Notes: a model not told the origin generated them from the sequence alone. Positions 50,175-60,056 are shown, counted from the first letter of the stretch. The stretch is DNA of 64,000 bases from Oscillospiraceae bacterium (GCA_015067825.1 SVLQ01000005.1:115233-179232); one strand, 5' to 3'. Made by a program: numbers and translations.

Positions 50175-50408
50175 TCAGACTTTGTGGGGAGCATGACAGC
50201 AACCGCCGCACTTTTTGGCCATCGGGCACTCGGCAGCACCGGCGCAGGAATTTCCCTTCATTGAGACGGAAAAACCTTCGAAAATGCGGTCGAGCTCATT
50301 GGCGCCGCAACCGGGGCAGACGACGCTGCCGCTGTCTTTTTCGGCGATCGAGCAGCGAACCTCAAATTTTTCGCCGCAGGAATTACATTGAAACGTGTAG
50401 AAAGGCAT
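50175..50408 (-). CDS. FmdB-type zinc ribbon protein
   Basis: The 77-residue protein has the FmdB-type N-terminus PFYTFQCNSCGEKFEV and two CxxC pairs (C8/C11 and C31/C34) for one zinc. Unlike typical FmdB proteins it has an extra Cys-rich end (CAGAAECPMAKKCGGCCHAPH), which could bind a second metal. The function of the family is unclear, and regulatory roles are suggested in methylotrophs. The start at 50408 lies behind AAAGGAGAACAC. It is downstream of typA on the same strand. Confidence 0.88.
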   Translation of the reverse strand: MPFYTFQCNSCGEKFEVRCSIAEKDSGSVVCPGCGANELDRIFEGFSVSMKGNSCAGAAECPMAKKCGGCCHAPHKV

Positions 50409-50439
50409 TGTGTTCTCCTTTCAAACGCCAAGCGATTGC

Positions 50440-52278
50440 TTACTGCTGCTGCTTGGCGCGTTTTTTGGCCAGCGCAGCCGCGCGGATACCGTGGTCGAGG
50501 ACCGTCTTGCGGATGCGCAGCGACTTCGGCGTGACTTCCAGCAGTTCGTCTTCGGCCAGGAATTCGATGCACTGCTCCAGGCTCATCGTGCGCGGCGGGA
50601 TCAGACGCAGCGCGTCGTCGCTGCCGGAGGCGCGCATGTTCGTCGCGTGCTTTTTCTTGCACACGTTGACGACGATGTCTTCGCCCTTGGGCGAGAGGCC
50701 GACGACCATGCCGGCGTAGACCGGAACACCGGCGCCGATGAAGAGCGCACCGCGCTCCTGCGCGTTGAACAGGCCGTAGGTGATCGATTCACCCGTTTCA
50801 AAGGCGATCAGCGAACCGGTCTGGCGCGAGGTGAAGTCGCCCTTGGTCGGCAGATAGCCGTGGAAGATCGTGTTCAGAATGCCTTCGCCGCGCGTGTCGG
50901 TCAAAAATTCGCTGCGGTAGCCAAAGAGTCCGCGCGAGGGGATCAGGAACTCAAGGCGCGTACGGGTACCGACGTTGCCCATCTTGGTCAGCTCACCTTT
51001 TCTTGCATTGAGCTTTTCCATGACCGCGCCGACGGCACTCGCCGGAACGTCGACGACGACTTCTTCAAACGGTTCGGTGGTGTTGCCGTCCTCGTCCTTG
51101 CGGAAGAGAACCTTCGGCGCACCGACCTGGAATTCGTAGCCCTCGCGGCGCATCGTTTCGATCAGGATCGAAAGGTGCATCTCGCCTCTGCCGAGCACGC
51201 GGAAGGTATCAGTCGATTCGGTTTCTTCGACCTTGAGCGAAACGTCCTTCAAAAGCTCGCGGAACAGACGGTCGCGGAGGTTTCTCGAGGTGACGAATTT
51301 GCCTTCTCTGCCGGCGAAGGGGCTGTCGTTGATGGAGAAGGCCATTTCAACGGTCGGCTCCGAGATCTTGACAAACGGCAGAGCTTGGGGATGGAGCGGG
51401 TCGCAGATCGTATCGCCGATGTTGACGGTGTCCAGACCGGAGAGGGCGATGATGTCGCCGGGCTGGGCGCTTTCGATCGGAACACGCTTCAAGCCTTCAA
51501 AGGTGTAGAGGTTGACGGCCTTCGCCTTGATATCGTCGCGGGTGGCGTGGTAGTTGGTCAGGAGAATGTCGGAATTCTGCTTCAGAATACCGTTTTCAAT
51601 TCTGCCGACGGCGATACGGCCGACGTATTCGTTGTAGTCGATCGACGAAACGAGCATCTGCAGCGGCGCGTTTTCGTCGCCTTCGGGGGCGGGAATGTGC
51701 GAGACGATCGTGTCGAGGAGCGGGGTCATGTCGTCGCCGTGTTCATAGGGCGAGAGCGAAGCAAAACCGGCGCGCGCCGACGCAAAGAGAACGGGGGAGT
51801 CGAGCTGTTCGTCGGTGGCGTCGAGGTCGAAGAGGAGCTCAAGGATCTCGTCGACGACTTCGTCGCAGCGGGCGTCGGGACGGTCGACTTTGTTGATGAC
51901 GATGACGGCCTTCAAACCGAGCTCGAGCGCGCGCTGGAGCACAAAGCGCGTCTGCGGCATCGGGCCTTCGTAAGCGTCGACCAGGAGCAGAACGCCGTTG
52001 ACCATTTTGAGAACGCGTTCGACTTCGCCGCCGAAGTCGGCGTGCCCCGGCGTATCGACGATGTTGAGTTTGATGCCCTTGTAATTGACGGCGGTGTTTT
52101 TCGAGAGAATCGTGATGCCGCGTTCGCGCTCGAGGTCGCCCGAGTCCATAACGCGGTCGGCAACGGCCTGGTTCTGGCGGAACGCACCGCACTGTTTGAG
52201 CAGCTCGTCGACGAGCGTGGTCTTGCCGTGGTCGACGTGCGCGATGATAGCAATATTTCTGAGGTCTTCGCGAATCAA
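50440..52278 (-). CDS. typA: ribosome-associated GTPase TypA/BipA
   Basis: The 612-residue translational GTPase assists 50S assembly under stress. G motifs are AHVDHGKTT (13-21), the switch segment [19 protein letters not shown] and [12 protein letters not shown]-like domains III and V and the family-specific C-terminal domain follow ([23 protein letters not shown]). It ends with the basic tail AKKRAKQQQ. It is complete. The FmdB gene follows after 31 bases, probably on the same transcript. Confidence 0.97.
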   Translation of the reverse strand: MIREDLRNIAIIAHVDHGKTTLVDELLKQCGAFRQNQAVADRVMDSGDLERERGITILSKNTAVNYKGIKLNIVDTPGHADFGGEVERVLKMVNGVLLLVDAYEGPMPQTRFVLQRALELGLKAVIVINKVDRPDARCDEVVDEILELLFDLDATDEQLDSPVLFASARAGFASLSPYEHGDDMTPLLDTIVSHIPAPEGDENAPLQMLVSSIDYNEYVGRIAVGRIENGILKQNSDILLTNYHATRDDIKAKAVNLYTFEGLKRVPIESAQPGDIIALSGLDTVNIGDTICDPLHPQALPFVKISEPTVEMAFSINDSPFAGREGKFVTSRNLRDRLFRELLKDVSLKVEETESTDTFRVLGRGEMHLSILIETMRREGYEFQVGAPKVLFRKDEDGNTTEPFEEVVVDVPASAVGAVMEKLNARKGELTKMGNVGTRTRLEFLIPSRGLFGYRSEFLTDTRGEGILNTIFHGYLPTKGDFTSRQTGSLIAFETGESITYGLFNAQERGALFIGAGVPVYAGMVVGLSPKGEDIVVNVCKKKHATNMRASGSDDALRLIPPRTMSLEQCIEFLAEDELLEVTPKSLRIRKTVLDHGIRAAALAKKRAKQQQ

Positions 52279-52313
52279 GATTTCAGATCCCTTCCTAAGT
52301 AAATATAGTGAAT

Positions 52314-52340
52314 CGATTGGAAAACGTTATTTTCCAATCG
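52314..52340 (-). terminator. hairpin between the MazG-like gene and typA
   Basis: GATTGGAAAA CGTTA TTTTCCAATC forms a stem-loop whose T-rich arm could terminate the uridine phosphorylase/MazG-like transcript. Confidence 0.55.
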
Positions 52341-52343
52341 GGC

Positions 52344-52670
52344 TTACCAGCGTTCCATGTTTTTGCGGTGTTTTGCGCGGTAGATTTCTTTCAGTTCGTC
52401 GACGGAGATGTCGTAGCAGAGCATGACGTCGTTTAAGTACATCAGCACGTCGCAGAGCTCTTCGGTGAAGTGCGTGCGCACGGCCGGATCGGTCATGACC
52501 GCCTTGTCGCCGTCTTTCTTGACGATGTCGATGACTTCGCCGAGCTCGGCGACCAGCCAGAGAAGCTTGGATTTTGCGGTAGCCGGTTCGATCGGCATCC
52601 ATTTGTCCTTGTATTTTTCCTGCAGCTCCTTTTGGATCTGCTGCATTTCCGCAAATCCGAAGTCGCTCAT
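52344..52670 (-). CDS. MazG-like nucleotide pyrophosphohydrolase
   Basis: The 108-residue all-alpha protein has the acidic metal-binding pattern of MazG/dUTPase-like enzymes ([16 protein letters not shown] and then [14 protein letters not shown], i.e. an ExxE..ExxD arrangement). These hydrolyse NTPs or dNTPs to monophosphate and pyrophosphate, cleaning the nucleotide pool. Its start overlaps the end of the uridine phosphorylase gene by 4 bases, linking it to pyrimidine salvage. Confidence 0.85.
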   Translation of the reverse strand: MSDFGFAEMQQIQKELQEKYKDKWMPIEPATAKSKLLWLVAELGEVIDIVKKDGDKAVMTDPAVRTHFTEELCDVLMYLNDVMLCYDISVDELKEIYRAKHRKNMERW

Positions 52671-53461
52671 AAAATTCCTCTGCTTTTGTGCTGCGTCTTG
52701 GCTTTGTCGGCGGCGATCAGCCGGCGCAGAGCCTCAACGCCGACCTTGGCGGCCAAGGTGGAATCGTGGCAGGACTCGTCGTGCAGACCGAGTGCTTCAC
52801 GCTCCTGATTCCAAACGACGGTGAAAACACTGCCGCAGCGGAGCTTTCGCGCCGCCGCACAGACAAAGAGCGCGGCCGATTCCATTTCGCTGGCCAAAAC
52901 GCCGGCACGCTTCCAAGCGTCCCATTTGTAGTCGAGCTCGCGGAAGGCGGGCATCGTCTGCGGCGAATGCTGGCCGTAGAACGAATCCTTACACTGCACG
53001 ACGCCGAGGTGCTTGCGGCAGCCGAAATCATCGGCAGCGGCGGAGATAGCGGCTGTGACGGTGAAATCGGCGACGGCGGGGAACTCGATCGGCAGATATT
53101 CTCGACTGGTCCCTTCGTGGCGGACCGCACCGGTGGCGATCACGAGGTCGCCGGCGCAAACGTCGGTGTTGATCCCGCCGCAGGTGCCGACGCGCACGAA
53201 CGTGTGCACGCCGATGGCGGCCAGCTCTTCCATGCAGATCGAAGCGCTCGGTCCGCCGATACCCGTTGAGGTCACGCAGACGGGATCCCCGTCGAGCTTG
53301 CCGGTAAAGGTGCGGAATTCGCGGTTGAACATGATTTCCTTCGGTTCGTCAAAAAACGAAGCGATCAGCTCGCAGCGGCCGGGATCGCCGGGCAGGATCG
53401 CATATCCGCCGACGTCGCCTTCGCGCAGTTGGATGTGGTACTGGATTCCTGTCTGCTCCAT
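52667..53461 (-). CDS. uridine phosphorylase-type nucleoside phosphorylase
   Basis: The 264-residue protein matches the PNP/UDP phosphorylase family, which splits nucleosides with phosphate. It has [14 protein letters not shown] (phosphate site), [26 protein letters not shown] and the nucleoside-binding [13 protein letters not shown]. Overall it is nearest to uridine phosphorylase (udp). The ATG at 53461 is used because GGGAGGTG lies upstream at the right spacing. It is followed by the MazG-like gene with a 4-base overlap. Confidence 0.9.
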   Translation of the reverse strand: MEQTGIQYHIQLREGDVGGYAILPGDPGRCELIASFFDEPKEIMFNREFRTFTGKLDGDPVCVTSTGIGGPSASICMEELAAIGVHTFVRVGTCGGINTDVCAGDLVIATGAVRHEGTSREYLPIEFPAVADFTVTAAISAAADDFGCRKHLGVVQCKDSFYGQHSPQTMPAFRELDYKWDAWKRAGVLASEMESAALFVCAAARKLRCGSVFTVVWNQEREALGLHDESCHDSTLAAKVGVEALRRLIAADKAKTQHKSRGIL

Positions 53462-53498
53462 GAAACGCACCTCCCTCACGAATTACATACAACTATAT

Positions 53499-53528
53499 AT
53501 TATACCACAAAGCAATGTGAGAATTCAA
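53499..53528 (-). promoter_or_regulatory. promoter of the uridine phosphorylase operon
   Basis: TTGAAT (minus strand, 53523-53528), an 18-bp spacer and TATAAT (53499-53504). Confidence 0.7.
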
Positions 53529-53616
53529 TACAAAAACACGCTTGCCGCAGATTTTTTTGCAATTTTTGCCGTGGGTGAAAAACTGTGTCACTATTGTTAC
53601 ACTTCGCGTTCAATGC

Positions 53617-53645
53617 TTGCAAATTACAGCGGTTTTCATTATAAT
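53617..53645 (+). promoter_or_regulatory. sigma-A promoter of the SLH-protein gene
   Basis: TTGCAA (53617-53622), a 17-bp spacer and TATAAT (53640-53645). Confidence 0.75.
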
Positions 53646-53694
53646 AAAACTGACGAAAAGTCTTTTTGATCCTGCAAGAAATGGAGTTTCCCTT

Positions 53695-55779
53695 ATGAAA
53701 CGAACGTTATTCCGCCGTTTGCTCCTGTTTGTACTGGCACTGGTCTGCCTGACACAGTTGGCAATCGGCGTATTTGCCGCGGGGGAGGGCGCACCGGAAG
53801 TCCTGACAGAGGCCGAGTGCGAAGTAATCCAGACCGTCGGAGATTTGAATATCATGCGTGGCGACGGAACCTCGTTCCGACCGAACGACCCGATTACGCG
53901 GGAGGAACTGTTCCGCGTGGTTTATTCGATCGCTGTCGGCGGCGAGACGTCTGCACCTAACCCCTACTATGCCGAAAAGCTCGGTGTCGTGCAGGGGCTG
54001 ACGGATGTCGATGCGATTGCGCCGTGGGCACTGCCGTATGCCGGCTATTGCTTTTTTAACAAACTGTTTGTCGGCGATGCAAGCGGCGCCCTGCAGCCGA
54101 ACGGTGCGGTGAGCTATTTTGACTGCGCGAAGATTTTGCTGAAGCTGTTGGGACTGCCGGAATCGGCGTTTGCCGGGAAGCCCCAAAACATCATGTTTTT
54201 CGGACTGGATATCGGTTTGTTCGATGCGCTGACGGTCACTGACGTCTATGCACCGATGACGCGTCTGGAGGTCGCACAGATGATTACGGCTGCGCTGAAC
54301 TCTCGTTGTATCTCTTCCGTTGTTGACAATACACTGAAGTACAGCACCGAAACGGGCCTGCGTCGTTGGTTCCGCGTGTCTTCTGTCGAAAAACTGAGAA
54401 AAAGCGGCGTTGTGACAGGCAAAACGCTGGAACGTGGCGAACCGTATCTCACAGTGGCCGATGGCAAGGAAACGTATCTTTATCCGTTTTCGGAAGAACT
54501 GTGGAAGCAGACTATGGGAAAAATTGTCTGCTGGAGTGAAAAAAATACCGGTGAGCTTCTGTCGCCAATGCGCCTCGCGGCCGATCTCTATACGTCATCT
54601 CTGCGGGAGCTTCCGCCGCACCGTACGGAAAATGGCAGTGTTGTGGTCAATTTCGGCGAACATGAGATGGTGTTTCCGAACAACCTGCTCGGTGGGAAAA
54701 ATGTCCGAATCTATAACACGGCCACAGCTTCGTTTGAAACGGACCGTTCTTTCCTGACGGTGACAGCTCTTCTAAACTATCTGCGCGATACGCTCGGAGA
54801 ACGCTGGGGCGAGAATACGATGGTTGGTATGATGATGACCGATACTGATCTGGTAGTCCGCGTGACCCCGCGCACCTATTTGCGCTACGATCGTGCGGCA
54901 CATATGGTTGGGTCGGGCAGCGACTGGTACCCGGCAAACGATGCGTTTGCGGCCGTGCCCGATGGTTCATTTGTGGCGGTTTTGCTCGACGCGGCGGCCG
55001 AAATCGTTGTTCTGCAAGATGTGCTTCCGGTGATTGATGCCGGCAACGGAATCTTCCGCGCGGAACGCGACGAAATGGGCGATTATTCGTTCTTTGTAAA
55101 CGAGATGCCTGTCCGCAATCAAACCAAGCTGACACAAGAGTACAGCGACGAAGAACTGGCTTCCTACGCGGTAGGCAACGGCAAGTTGGTCAACTATATT
55201 CTGTGCGACGGTGACTGTGTCGTTGCGGCCGGTATTTTTGATGAGTATCGCCTGCCCTATACCGACGTTTCTGCCTACATTTTTGTGGAGCGGACGGAAA
55301 AGGTAACGATCGGTTCCCGCAACTACACGGCGATTTTTGGGCTGATCAACGGTGAACCCGGCTGTGAGTTGATTGACGAAGCGTTCGGAGTTCCGGCGCT
55401 CGGCGCAAATCGCCTGCTGTACCTGTCGGTCGAAACAACGCCTGCCGGAGAGAGCGCGGTGCGTCCGCAGGGAATTTCCACAGAAAACGACGGACTTTAT
55501 GGTACGGTTGGTTTTGGTCGCCTGACCGAAGCGGTTTTTGCGAGAGGGAAAGGGCGGAACATCAAGATTGGCGAAACAGAGCTTCTGCTGACCGACGATT
55601 GTGTGGTTGGTTGTGCCGAGGCCGATGGCAAACCGGGGAACTACCGTTTGGACGATCTTTTGGTCATCAACGGCCGCGGCTGCGACGATCAGGCCGGTCG
55701 AACGTTCCGTGCGATGTACGGAATCAACGCCGACGGCGCGGTCGAATGGCTGTTGTTGGTTCGCTCTGCGGAAAATTGA
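53695..55779 (+). CDS. secreted protein with S-layer-homology (SLH) domains
   Basis: The 694-residue protein has a signal peptide (KRTLFRRLLLFVLALVCLTQLAIGVFAAG) with cleavage probably after AFAA-like VFAA. SLH-type repeats follow over about residues 45-205 (FRPNDPITREELFRVVYSIA, WALPYAGYCFFNKLFVG, YAPMTRLEVAQMITAAL). The remaining ~480 residues are beta-rich with no recognised enzyme motif. SLH domains bind pyruvylated secondary wall polymers and hold the protein on the cell surface. The ATG at 53695 fits the signal peptide, and an open frame upstream does not. Confidence 0.82.
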   Translation: MKRTLFRRLLLFVLALVCLTQLAIGVFAAGEGAPEVLTEAECEVIQTVGDLNIMRGDGTSFRPNDPITREELFRVVYSIAVGGETSAPNPYYAEKLGVVQGLTDVDAIAPWALPYAGYCFFNKLFVGDASGALQPNGAVSYFDCAKILLKLLGLPESAFAGKPQNIMFFGLDIGLFDALTVTDVYAPMTRLEVAQMITAALNSRCISSVVDNTLKYSTETGLRRWFRVSSVEKLRKSGVVTGKTLERGEPYLTVADGKETYLYPFSEELWKQTMGKIVCWSEKNTGELLSPMRLAADLYTSSLRELPPHRTENGSVVVNFGEHEMVFPNNLLGGKNVRIYNTATASFETDRSFLTVTALLNYLRDTLGERWGENTMVGMMMTDTDLVVRVTPRTYLRYDRAAHMVGSGSDWYPANDAFAAVPDGSFVAVLLDAAAEIVVLQDVLPVIDAGNGIFRAERDEMGDYSFFVNEMPVRNQTKLTQEYSDEELASYAVGNGKLVNYILCDGDCVVAAGIFDEYRLPYTDVSAYIFVERTEKVTIGSRNYTAIFGLINGEPGCELIDEAFGVPALGANRLLYLSVETTPAGESAVRPQGISTENDGLYGTVGFGRLTEAVFARGKGRNIKIGETELLLTDDCVVGCAEADGKPGNYRLDDLLVINGRGCDDQAGRTFRAMYGINADGAVEWLLLVRSAEN

Positions 55780-55793
55780 ATAGCCGGATAAAC

Positions 55794-55826
55794 GCACCCA
55801 CATGAGAATGTGGGTGCGAAACTTTT
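55794..55826 (+). terminator. hairpin after the SLH-protein gene
   Basis: GCACCCACAT GAGA ATGTGGGTGC is followed by GAAACTTTTT, so termination is likely but the T-run is imperfect. Confidence 0.6.
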
Positions 55827-55844
55827 TCCAACGGCAAAAAATGC

Positions 55845-55873
55845 TTGACAAAAGCGGAAAAACGCCATATAAT
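55845..55873 (+). promoter_or_regulatory. consensus sigma-A promoter of thrS
   Basis: TTGACA (55845-55850), a 17-bp spacer and TATAAT (55868-55873), a perfect match to consensus. Confidence 0.92.
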
Positions 55874-55877
55874 AATG

Positions 55878-56142
55878 AGGTAAAAAAGCGTTTGAGAAAG
55901 ACAAGAATCGGCAAAGCTTGTTTGCAGAGATCGCCGCATCCGGTGAAAGCGGCGGAGCATGCCCCGGTTCGCACCACTTTCGAGCCCCGCAGCCCAAAGA
56001 ACTTCAAGTAAGCCGCGGCGTAGTTGCGCACGTTACAGCGCCAAAAGTGACAAATCAGGGTGGAACCGCGGAGACGAATCAGTTCGTCCCGCCCCTCGAT
56101 GCGCGTTTTCGCATCCGAGTGGCGGGGCGTTTTTATTTTTGC
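55878..56142 (+). promoter_or_regulatory. T-box riboswitch, Thr specifier, upstream of thrS
   Basis: The leader has the T-box core AGGGTGGAACCGCGG (56057-56071). It is followed by a terminator hairpin formed by CCGCCCCTCGATGCG and CGCATCCGAGTGGCGGGG with a T-run (56088-56140). Stem I is GC-rich and contains TTCGCACCACTTTCG, so the likely specifier is ACC (55973-55975), a threonine codon. This matches the downstream gene thrS. Uncharged tRNA-Thr(GGU) would promote readthrough. Confidence 0.92.
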
Positions 56143-56189
56143 CCCGTCTGAAAAAAATGACCGGCACGACCGGAGACAGGAGACACATT

Positions 56190-57947
56190 ATGGAAAAAAA
56201 CGATCTGCAGATCCTGCGCCACAGCGCCTCGCACATCCTTGCGCAGGCCGTCAAGCGCCTGTACCCCGACTGCAAACTGGCGATCGGCCCTGCCATCGAC
56301 AGCGGCTTCTACTATGATTTCGACAAAGAAACGCCCTTTACGAGCGAGGATCTGACGAAAATCGAAGCCGAAATGAAGAAAATCGTCAAAGAAAACCTCA
56401 AGATCCGCCGCTTCGAGCTCCCGCGCAGCGAAGCGCTCGCGCTCATGACCGAAAAGAACGAACCCTACAAAGTCGAACTGATCAACGACCTCCCCGAAGA
56501 TGCCGTCATCAGCTTCTACGAACAGGGCGAATTCGTCGACCTCTGCGCCGGCCCGCACATCAACTACACCAGCGGCGTCAAGGCCTATAAGCTCCTGAGC
56601 GTCACCGGTGCTTACTGGCGCGGCAGCGAAAAGAACAAGATGCTCCAGCGCATCTACGGTACGGCCTTCAAAACCAAGGACGAACTCGCCGCCCATCTCG
56701 AATCGCTGGAAGAAGCCAAACGCCGCGACCACAACAAGCTCGGCCGCGAACTCGAATATTTCACGACCGTCGACGTCATCGGTCAGGGTCTGCCGATCCT
56801 GCTGCCGAAGGGTGCGCGCGTCATCCAGCTTTTGCAGCGCTGGGTCGAAGACGAAGAACAGCGCCGCGGCTACCAGCTCACCAAAACGCCGCTGATGGCC
56901 AAGCGCGAACTCTATAAGATCTCCGGCCACTGGGATCACTATCTCGACGGTATGTTCGTCCTCGGCGACCCGCACGACGAAACCAAGGAATGCTTCGCTA
57001 TGCGCCCGATGACCTGTCCGTTCCAGTACCAGGTCTTTTTGAACCGTGCGCGTTCCTACCGCGACCTGCCGATGCGCCTCGGCGAGACCTCGACGCTCTT
57101 CCGAAACGAAGATTCCGGCGAAATGCACGGCCTGATCCGTGTCCGCCAGTTCACGATTTCCGAAGGCCACCTGATCCTGCGCCCCGACCAGCTCGAAGAA
57201 GAATTCCGCGGCTGTCTGGAACTGGCGAAATTCTGCCTCGGCTCCGTCGGTATGCTCGAAGACTGTTCCTTCCGCTTCTCGCAGTGGGATCCGAACAACA
57301 AGGAAAAGTATATCGGCACGCCCGAACAGTGGGAAGAAGCGCAGAGCATCATGGGCAAGATCCTCGACGACCTCGGTGTCGAATACTCTATCGGCATCGA
57401 CGAAGCCGCTTTCTACGGCCCGAAGCTCGACATCCAGTACAAAAACGTTTTCGGCAAAGAAGATACGATTGTCACCATCCAGGTCGACCAGCTCCTCGCC
57501 GAACAGTTTAATATGGAATACACCGACCAGAGCGGCAAGAAGGTTCGCCCGTATATCATCCACCGCACGTCGCTCGGCTGCTATGAGCGTACGCTCGCGT
57601 TCCTCATCGAAAAATACGCCGGTGCGCTGCCGATGTGGATGGCGCCGGAGCAGGTTCGCGTGATGCCCATCACCGACCGCTGCGCCGACTATGCCTACGA
57701 AGTACTCGATAAGCTCAAGGCTGCCGGTCTGCGCGCGGAAGTCGATGCCCGCAACGAAAAGATTGGCTACAAGATCCGCGAAGCGCAGATGCAGAAGCTG
57801 CCGTATATGATCCTCATTGGCGACAAGGAAGTCGAAGAAGGCAAGATCTCCGTGCGCGAACGCGCCCGCGGCGATCTCGGTGCGATGACGGTCGAACAGT
57901 TCCTTGCGGATACCGCCGCCGAAGCCACGCCGCCGCGCGGCTGCTGA
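56190..57947 (+). CDS. thrS: threonyl-tRNA synthetase without TGS domain
   Basis: The 585-residue class II synthetase charges tRNA-Thr. It starts directly with the editing domain. The editing zinc/catalytic residues are H11 and H15 in HSASH, with C119 and H123 in DLCAGPH. The aminoacylation core follows with MRPMTCPFQYQVF (zinc Cys), FRNEDSGEMHGLIRVRQFT and IHRTSLGCYERTLAFLIEKYAG, and then the anticodon-binding domain. The N-terminal TGS domain of about 60 residues found in most bacterial ThrRS is absent. The ATG at 56190 lies behind CAGGAGACAC, and upstream is the T-box leader, so no longer start is possible. Confidence 0.96.
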   Translation: MEKNDLQILRHSASHILAQAVKRLYPDCKLAIGPAIDSGFYYDFDKETPFTSEDLTKIEAEMKKIVKENLKIRRFELPRSEALALMTEKNEPYKVELINDLPEDAVISFYEQGEFVDLCAGPHINYTSGVKAYKLLSVTGAYWRGSEKNKMLQRIYGTAFKTKDELAAHLESLEEAKRRDHNKLGRELEYFTTVDVIGQGLPILLPKGARVIQLLQRWVEDEEQRRGYQLTKTPLMAKRELYKISGHWDHYLDGMFVLGDPHDETKECFAMRPMTCPFQYQVFLNRARSYRDLPMRLGETSTLFRNEDSGEMHGLIRVRQFTISEGHLILRPDQLEEEFRGCLELAKFCLGSVGMLEDCSFRFSQWDPNNKEKYIGTPEQWEEAQSIMGKILDDLGVEYSIGIDEAAFYGPKLDIQYKNVFGKEDTIVTIQVDQLLAEQFNMEYTDQSGKKVRPYIIHRTSLGCYERTLAFLIEKYAGALPMWMAPEQVRVMPITDRCADYAYEVLDKLKAAGLRAEVDARNEKIGYKIREAQMQKLPYMILIGDKEVEEGKISVRERARGDLGAMTVEQFLADTAAEATPPRGC

Positions 57948-57954
57948 GCGCAAG

Positions 57955-58665
57955 ATGCGTCTCGATAAGTTTCTCGCCGACGCCGGGATCGGCTCGCGCA
58001 GTCAGCTGCGCGGGCTGATCCGCGGCGGACGCGTTGCCGTCAACGGCACGGTGTGCAAGTCCGCCGATGCCAAAGTTGTGGAGACCGACCGGATCACGCT
58101 GGACGGCGAAGTTATCGCCTACGAAAAATTCGTCACCGTGATGATCAACAAACCCGAAGGATATCTTTCTGCCACCGCCGACGAACGCGGCGACAAGATC
58201 GTCACAGAACTGTTGGACGAGCGCCTGCAACGGATGGATCTGAAGCCGGCCGGACGGCTGGACAAGGATTCGACCGGGCTCTTGGTGCTGACCAACGACG
58301 GTGCGCTGATCCACTCCGTCATCAGCCCGACGCGCCATGTTGTCAAGCGCTACGAGGTGACGCTTGCGTCTCCGCTGCCGGCCGATGCGAGTGCGCGTTT
58401 TGCCGAGGGGATCACGCTGGAGGACGGATACCGCTGCCTGCCCGGGCAGCTTGTATACGAGCCGGGGACGCTGCGGGCTGTGATCTGCATCCGCGAGGGG
58501 AAATTCCATCAGGTCAAGCGCATGGTCGCTGCCCTCGGAAGCACCGTGCTGACGCTGCACCGCGCCAAAATCGGTGCGCTTTCGCTCGACGAAACGCTGC
58601 AGCCGGGCGAGTACCGCCGTTTGACGGATGCGGAAATTGCGCTTCTGCTTTTTTCGGAACAGTAA
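57955..58665 (+). CDS. 16S/23S rRNA pseudouridine synthase, RsuA/RluB family
   Basis: The 236-residue protein has an N-terminal S4 RNA-binding domain (MRLDKFLADAGIGSRSQLRG then GRVAVNG). The catalytic domain follows with the RsuA-family motif PAGRLDKDSTGLLVLTNDG, where the Asp after RL is the nucleophile. KRYEVTLASPL and EGKFHQVKRM are present near the end. It converts a uridine of ribosomal RNA to pseudouridine. The start, 8 bases after the thrS stop, has a weak ribosome binding site inside thrS, so translational coupling is likely. Confidence 0.92.
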   Translation: MRLDKFLADAGIGSRSQLRGLIRGGRVAVNGTVCKSADAKVVETDRITLDGEVIAYEKFVTVMINKPEGYLSATADERGDKIVTELLDERLQRMDLKPAGRLDKDSTGLLVLTNDGALIHSVISPTRHVVKRYEVTLASPLPADASARFAEGITLEDGYRCLPGQLVYEPGTLRAVICIREGKFHQVKRMVAALGSTVLTLHRAKIGALSLDETLQPGEYRRLTDAEIALLLFSEQ

Positions 58666-58879
58666 AAATGCAAAGGTTTTGAGGGGCTTCCAAGAGACGG
58701 TAATTGTTTATATTAATAAAAAACCACAAAAAAACAGCCGTCAAAACCCTGAAAATCGCCCCGATGGGCAAGCTGTACAAAAAACAACTCGACATTTTGT
58801 GAATTTTACCAGTATACGAAATCGCGGAAATATGGTATCCTTTTAGTAAGCTATTAAGTATGTTATGGAGGTTTATCCA

Positions 58880-60007
58880 ATGGCAAGTGTAAAACTGCAG
58901 GGCATCTACAAAAAGTATCCCGGCGGCGTTATCGCTGTTTCTGACTTTAACCTGGAAATCAAAGACAAGGAATTCATCATCCTCGTCGGTCCGTCCGGTT
59001 GCGGTAAGTCCACGACGCTGCGTATGGTCGCGGGTCTCGAAGAGATCTCCGAAGGCCAGCTCTTCATCGGCGACAAGTACGTCAACGACATCGCCCCGAA
59101 GGATCGCGACATCGCGATGGTTTTCCAGAACTACGCTCTGTACCCGCACATGTCCGTGTTTGAAAACATGGCCTTCGGTCTGAAGCTCCGCAAGACCCCG
59201 AAGGAAGAAATCAAGCGCCGCGTCGAAGAAGCGGCCAAGATCCTTGACATCGCCCACCTGCTCGACAGAAAGCCGAAGGCTCTGTCCGGCGGTCAGCGTC
59301 AGCGTGTCGCCCTCGGTCGTGCGATCGTTCGTAACCCGAAGGTCTTCCTCCTCGACGAACCGCTGTCCAACCTCGACGCCAAGCTGCGTGCTCAGATGAG
59401 AACGGAGCTCACCAAGCTGCATCAGAGACTCCAGACCACCTTCATCTACGTTACCCACGACCAGACCGAAGCTATGACGATGGGTACTCGTATCGTCGTT
59501 ATGAAGGACGGCTTCATTCAGCAGGTCGCCGCGCCGACCACGCTGTACGAATATCCGTGCAACCTGTTCGTCGCGACGTTCATCGGTTCCCCGCAGATGA
59601 ACATCTTCGACGCCACCGTCGTCGACAAAGACGGCGTTACTTACCTCAAGTTCGGCGAAGCCATGATTAAGCTGCCGAACGAAAAGGGCCGCAACCCCGA
59701 AGTCCTCGCCTACGCCGGCAAGGATGTCGCGGTCGGTATCCGTCCGGAAAACATCCACGACGAAGAAGTCTTCATCAACCAGTATCCGGAAGCCGTTGTC
59801 GAAGCCGACGTTGACGTCGTCGAACGTCTCGGTTCCGTCACCTACCTGTATGCTCAGTGTGAAGGCAACGCCATCATCGCTTCCGTCCAGCCGCGCAGCA
59901 CGGTCAAGACGGGCGACCACGTCAAGCTCGCGTTCGACGTCAGCCGCATCCACCTGTTCGACAAGGATACGGAAAAAGTCATCGCCGGCGAAGTTCCGAA
60001 GTTCTAA
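58880..60007 (+). CDS. sugar ABC transporter ATPase, MsmK/UgpC type
   Basis: The 375-residue ATPase has Walker A GPSGCGKST (37-45), signature LSGGQRQR (135-142), Walker B VFLLDEP (155-161) and H-loop THDQTEAM. The C-terminal MalK-type regulatory OB domain is TIGSPQMN-like FIGSPQMNIF followed by VGIRPENIHDEEVF. Stand-alone ATPases of this type energise several oligosaccharide or glycerol-phosphate ABC importers in Firmicutes. No permease or binding protein genes are adjacent, which supports the shared-ATPase role. The ATG at 58880 lies behind TATGGAGGTTTATCC. Confidence 0.93.
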   Translation: MASVKLQGIYKKYPGGVIAVSDFNLEIKDKEFIILVGPSGCGKSTTLRMVAGLEEISEGQLFIGDKYVNDIAPKDRDIAMVFQNYALYPHMSVFENMAFGLKLRKTPKEEIKRRVEEAAKILDIAHLLDRKPKALSGGQRQRVALGRAIVRNPKVFLLDEPLSNLDAKLRAQMRTELTKLHQRLQTTFIYVTHDQTEAMTMGTRIVVMKDGFIQQVAAPTTLYEYPCNLFVATFIGSPQMNIFDATVVDKDGVTYLKFGEAMIKLPNEKGRNPEVLAYAGKDVAVGIRPENIHDEEVFINQYPEAVVEADVDVVERLGSVTYLYAQCEGNAIIASVQPRSTVKTGDHVKLAFDVSRIHLFDKDTEKVIAGEVPKF

Positions 60008-60012
60008 GACTC

Positions 60013-60045
60013 AAAAAGGTGTCGGATTTTTCCGACACCTTTTTT
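60013..60045. terminator. terminator after the ABC ATPase gene
   Basis: Hairpin AAAGGTGTCGG / CCGACACCTTT with a long T-run. Confidence 0.9.
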
Positions 60046-60056
60046 ATATACAAAAC

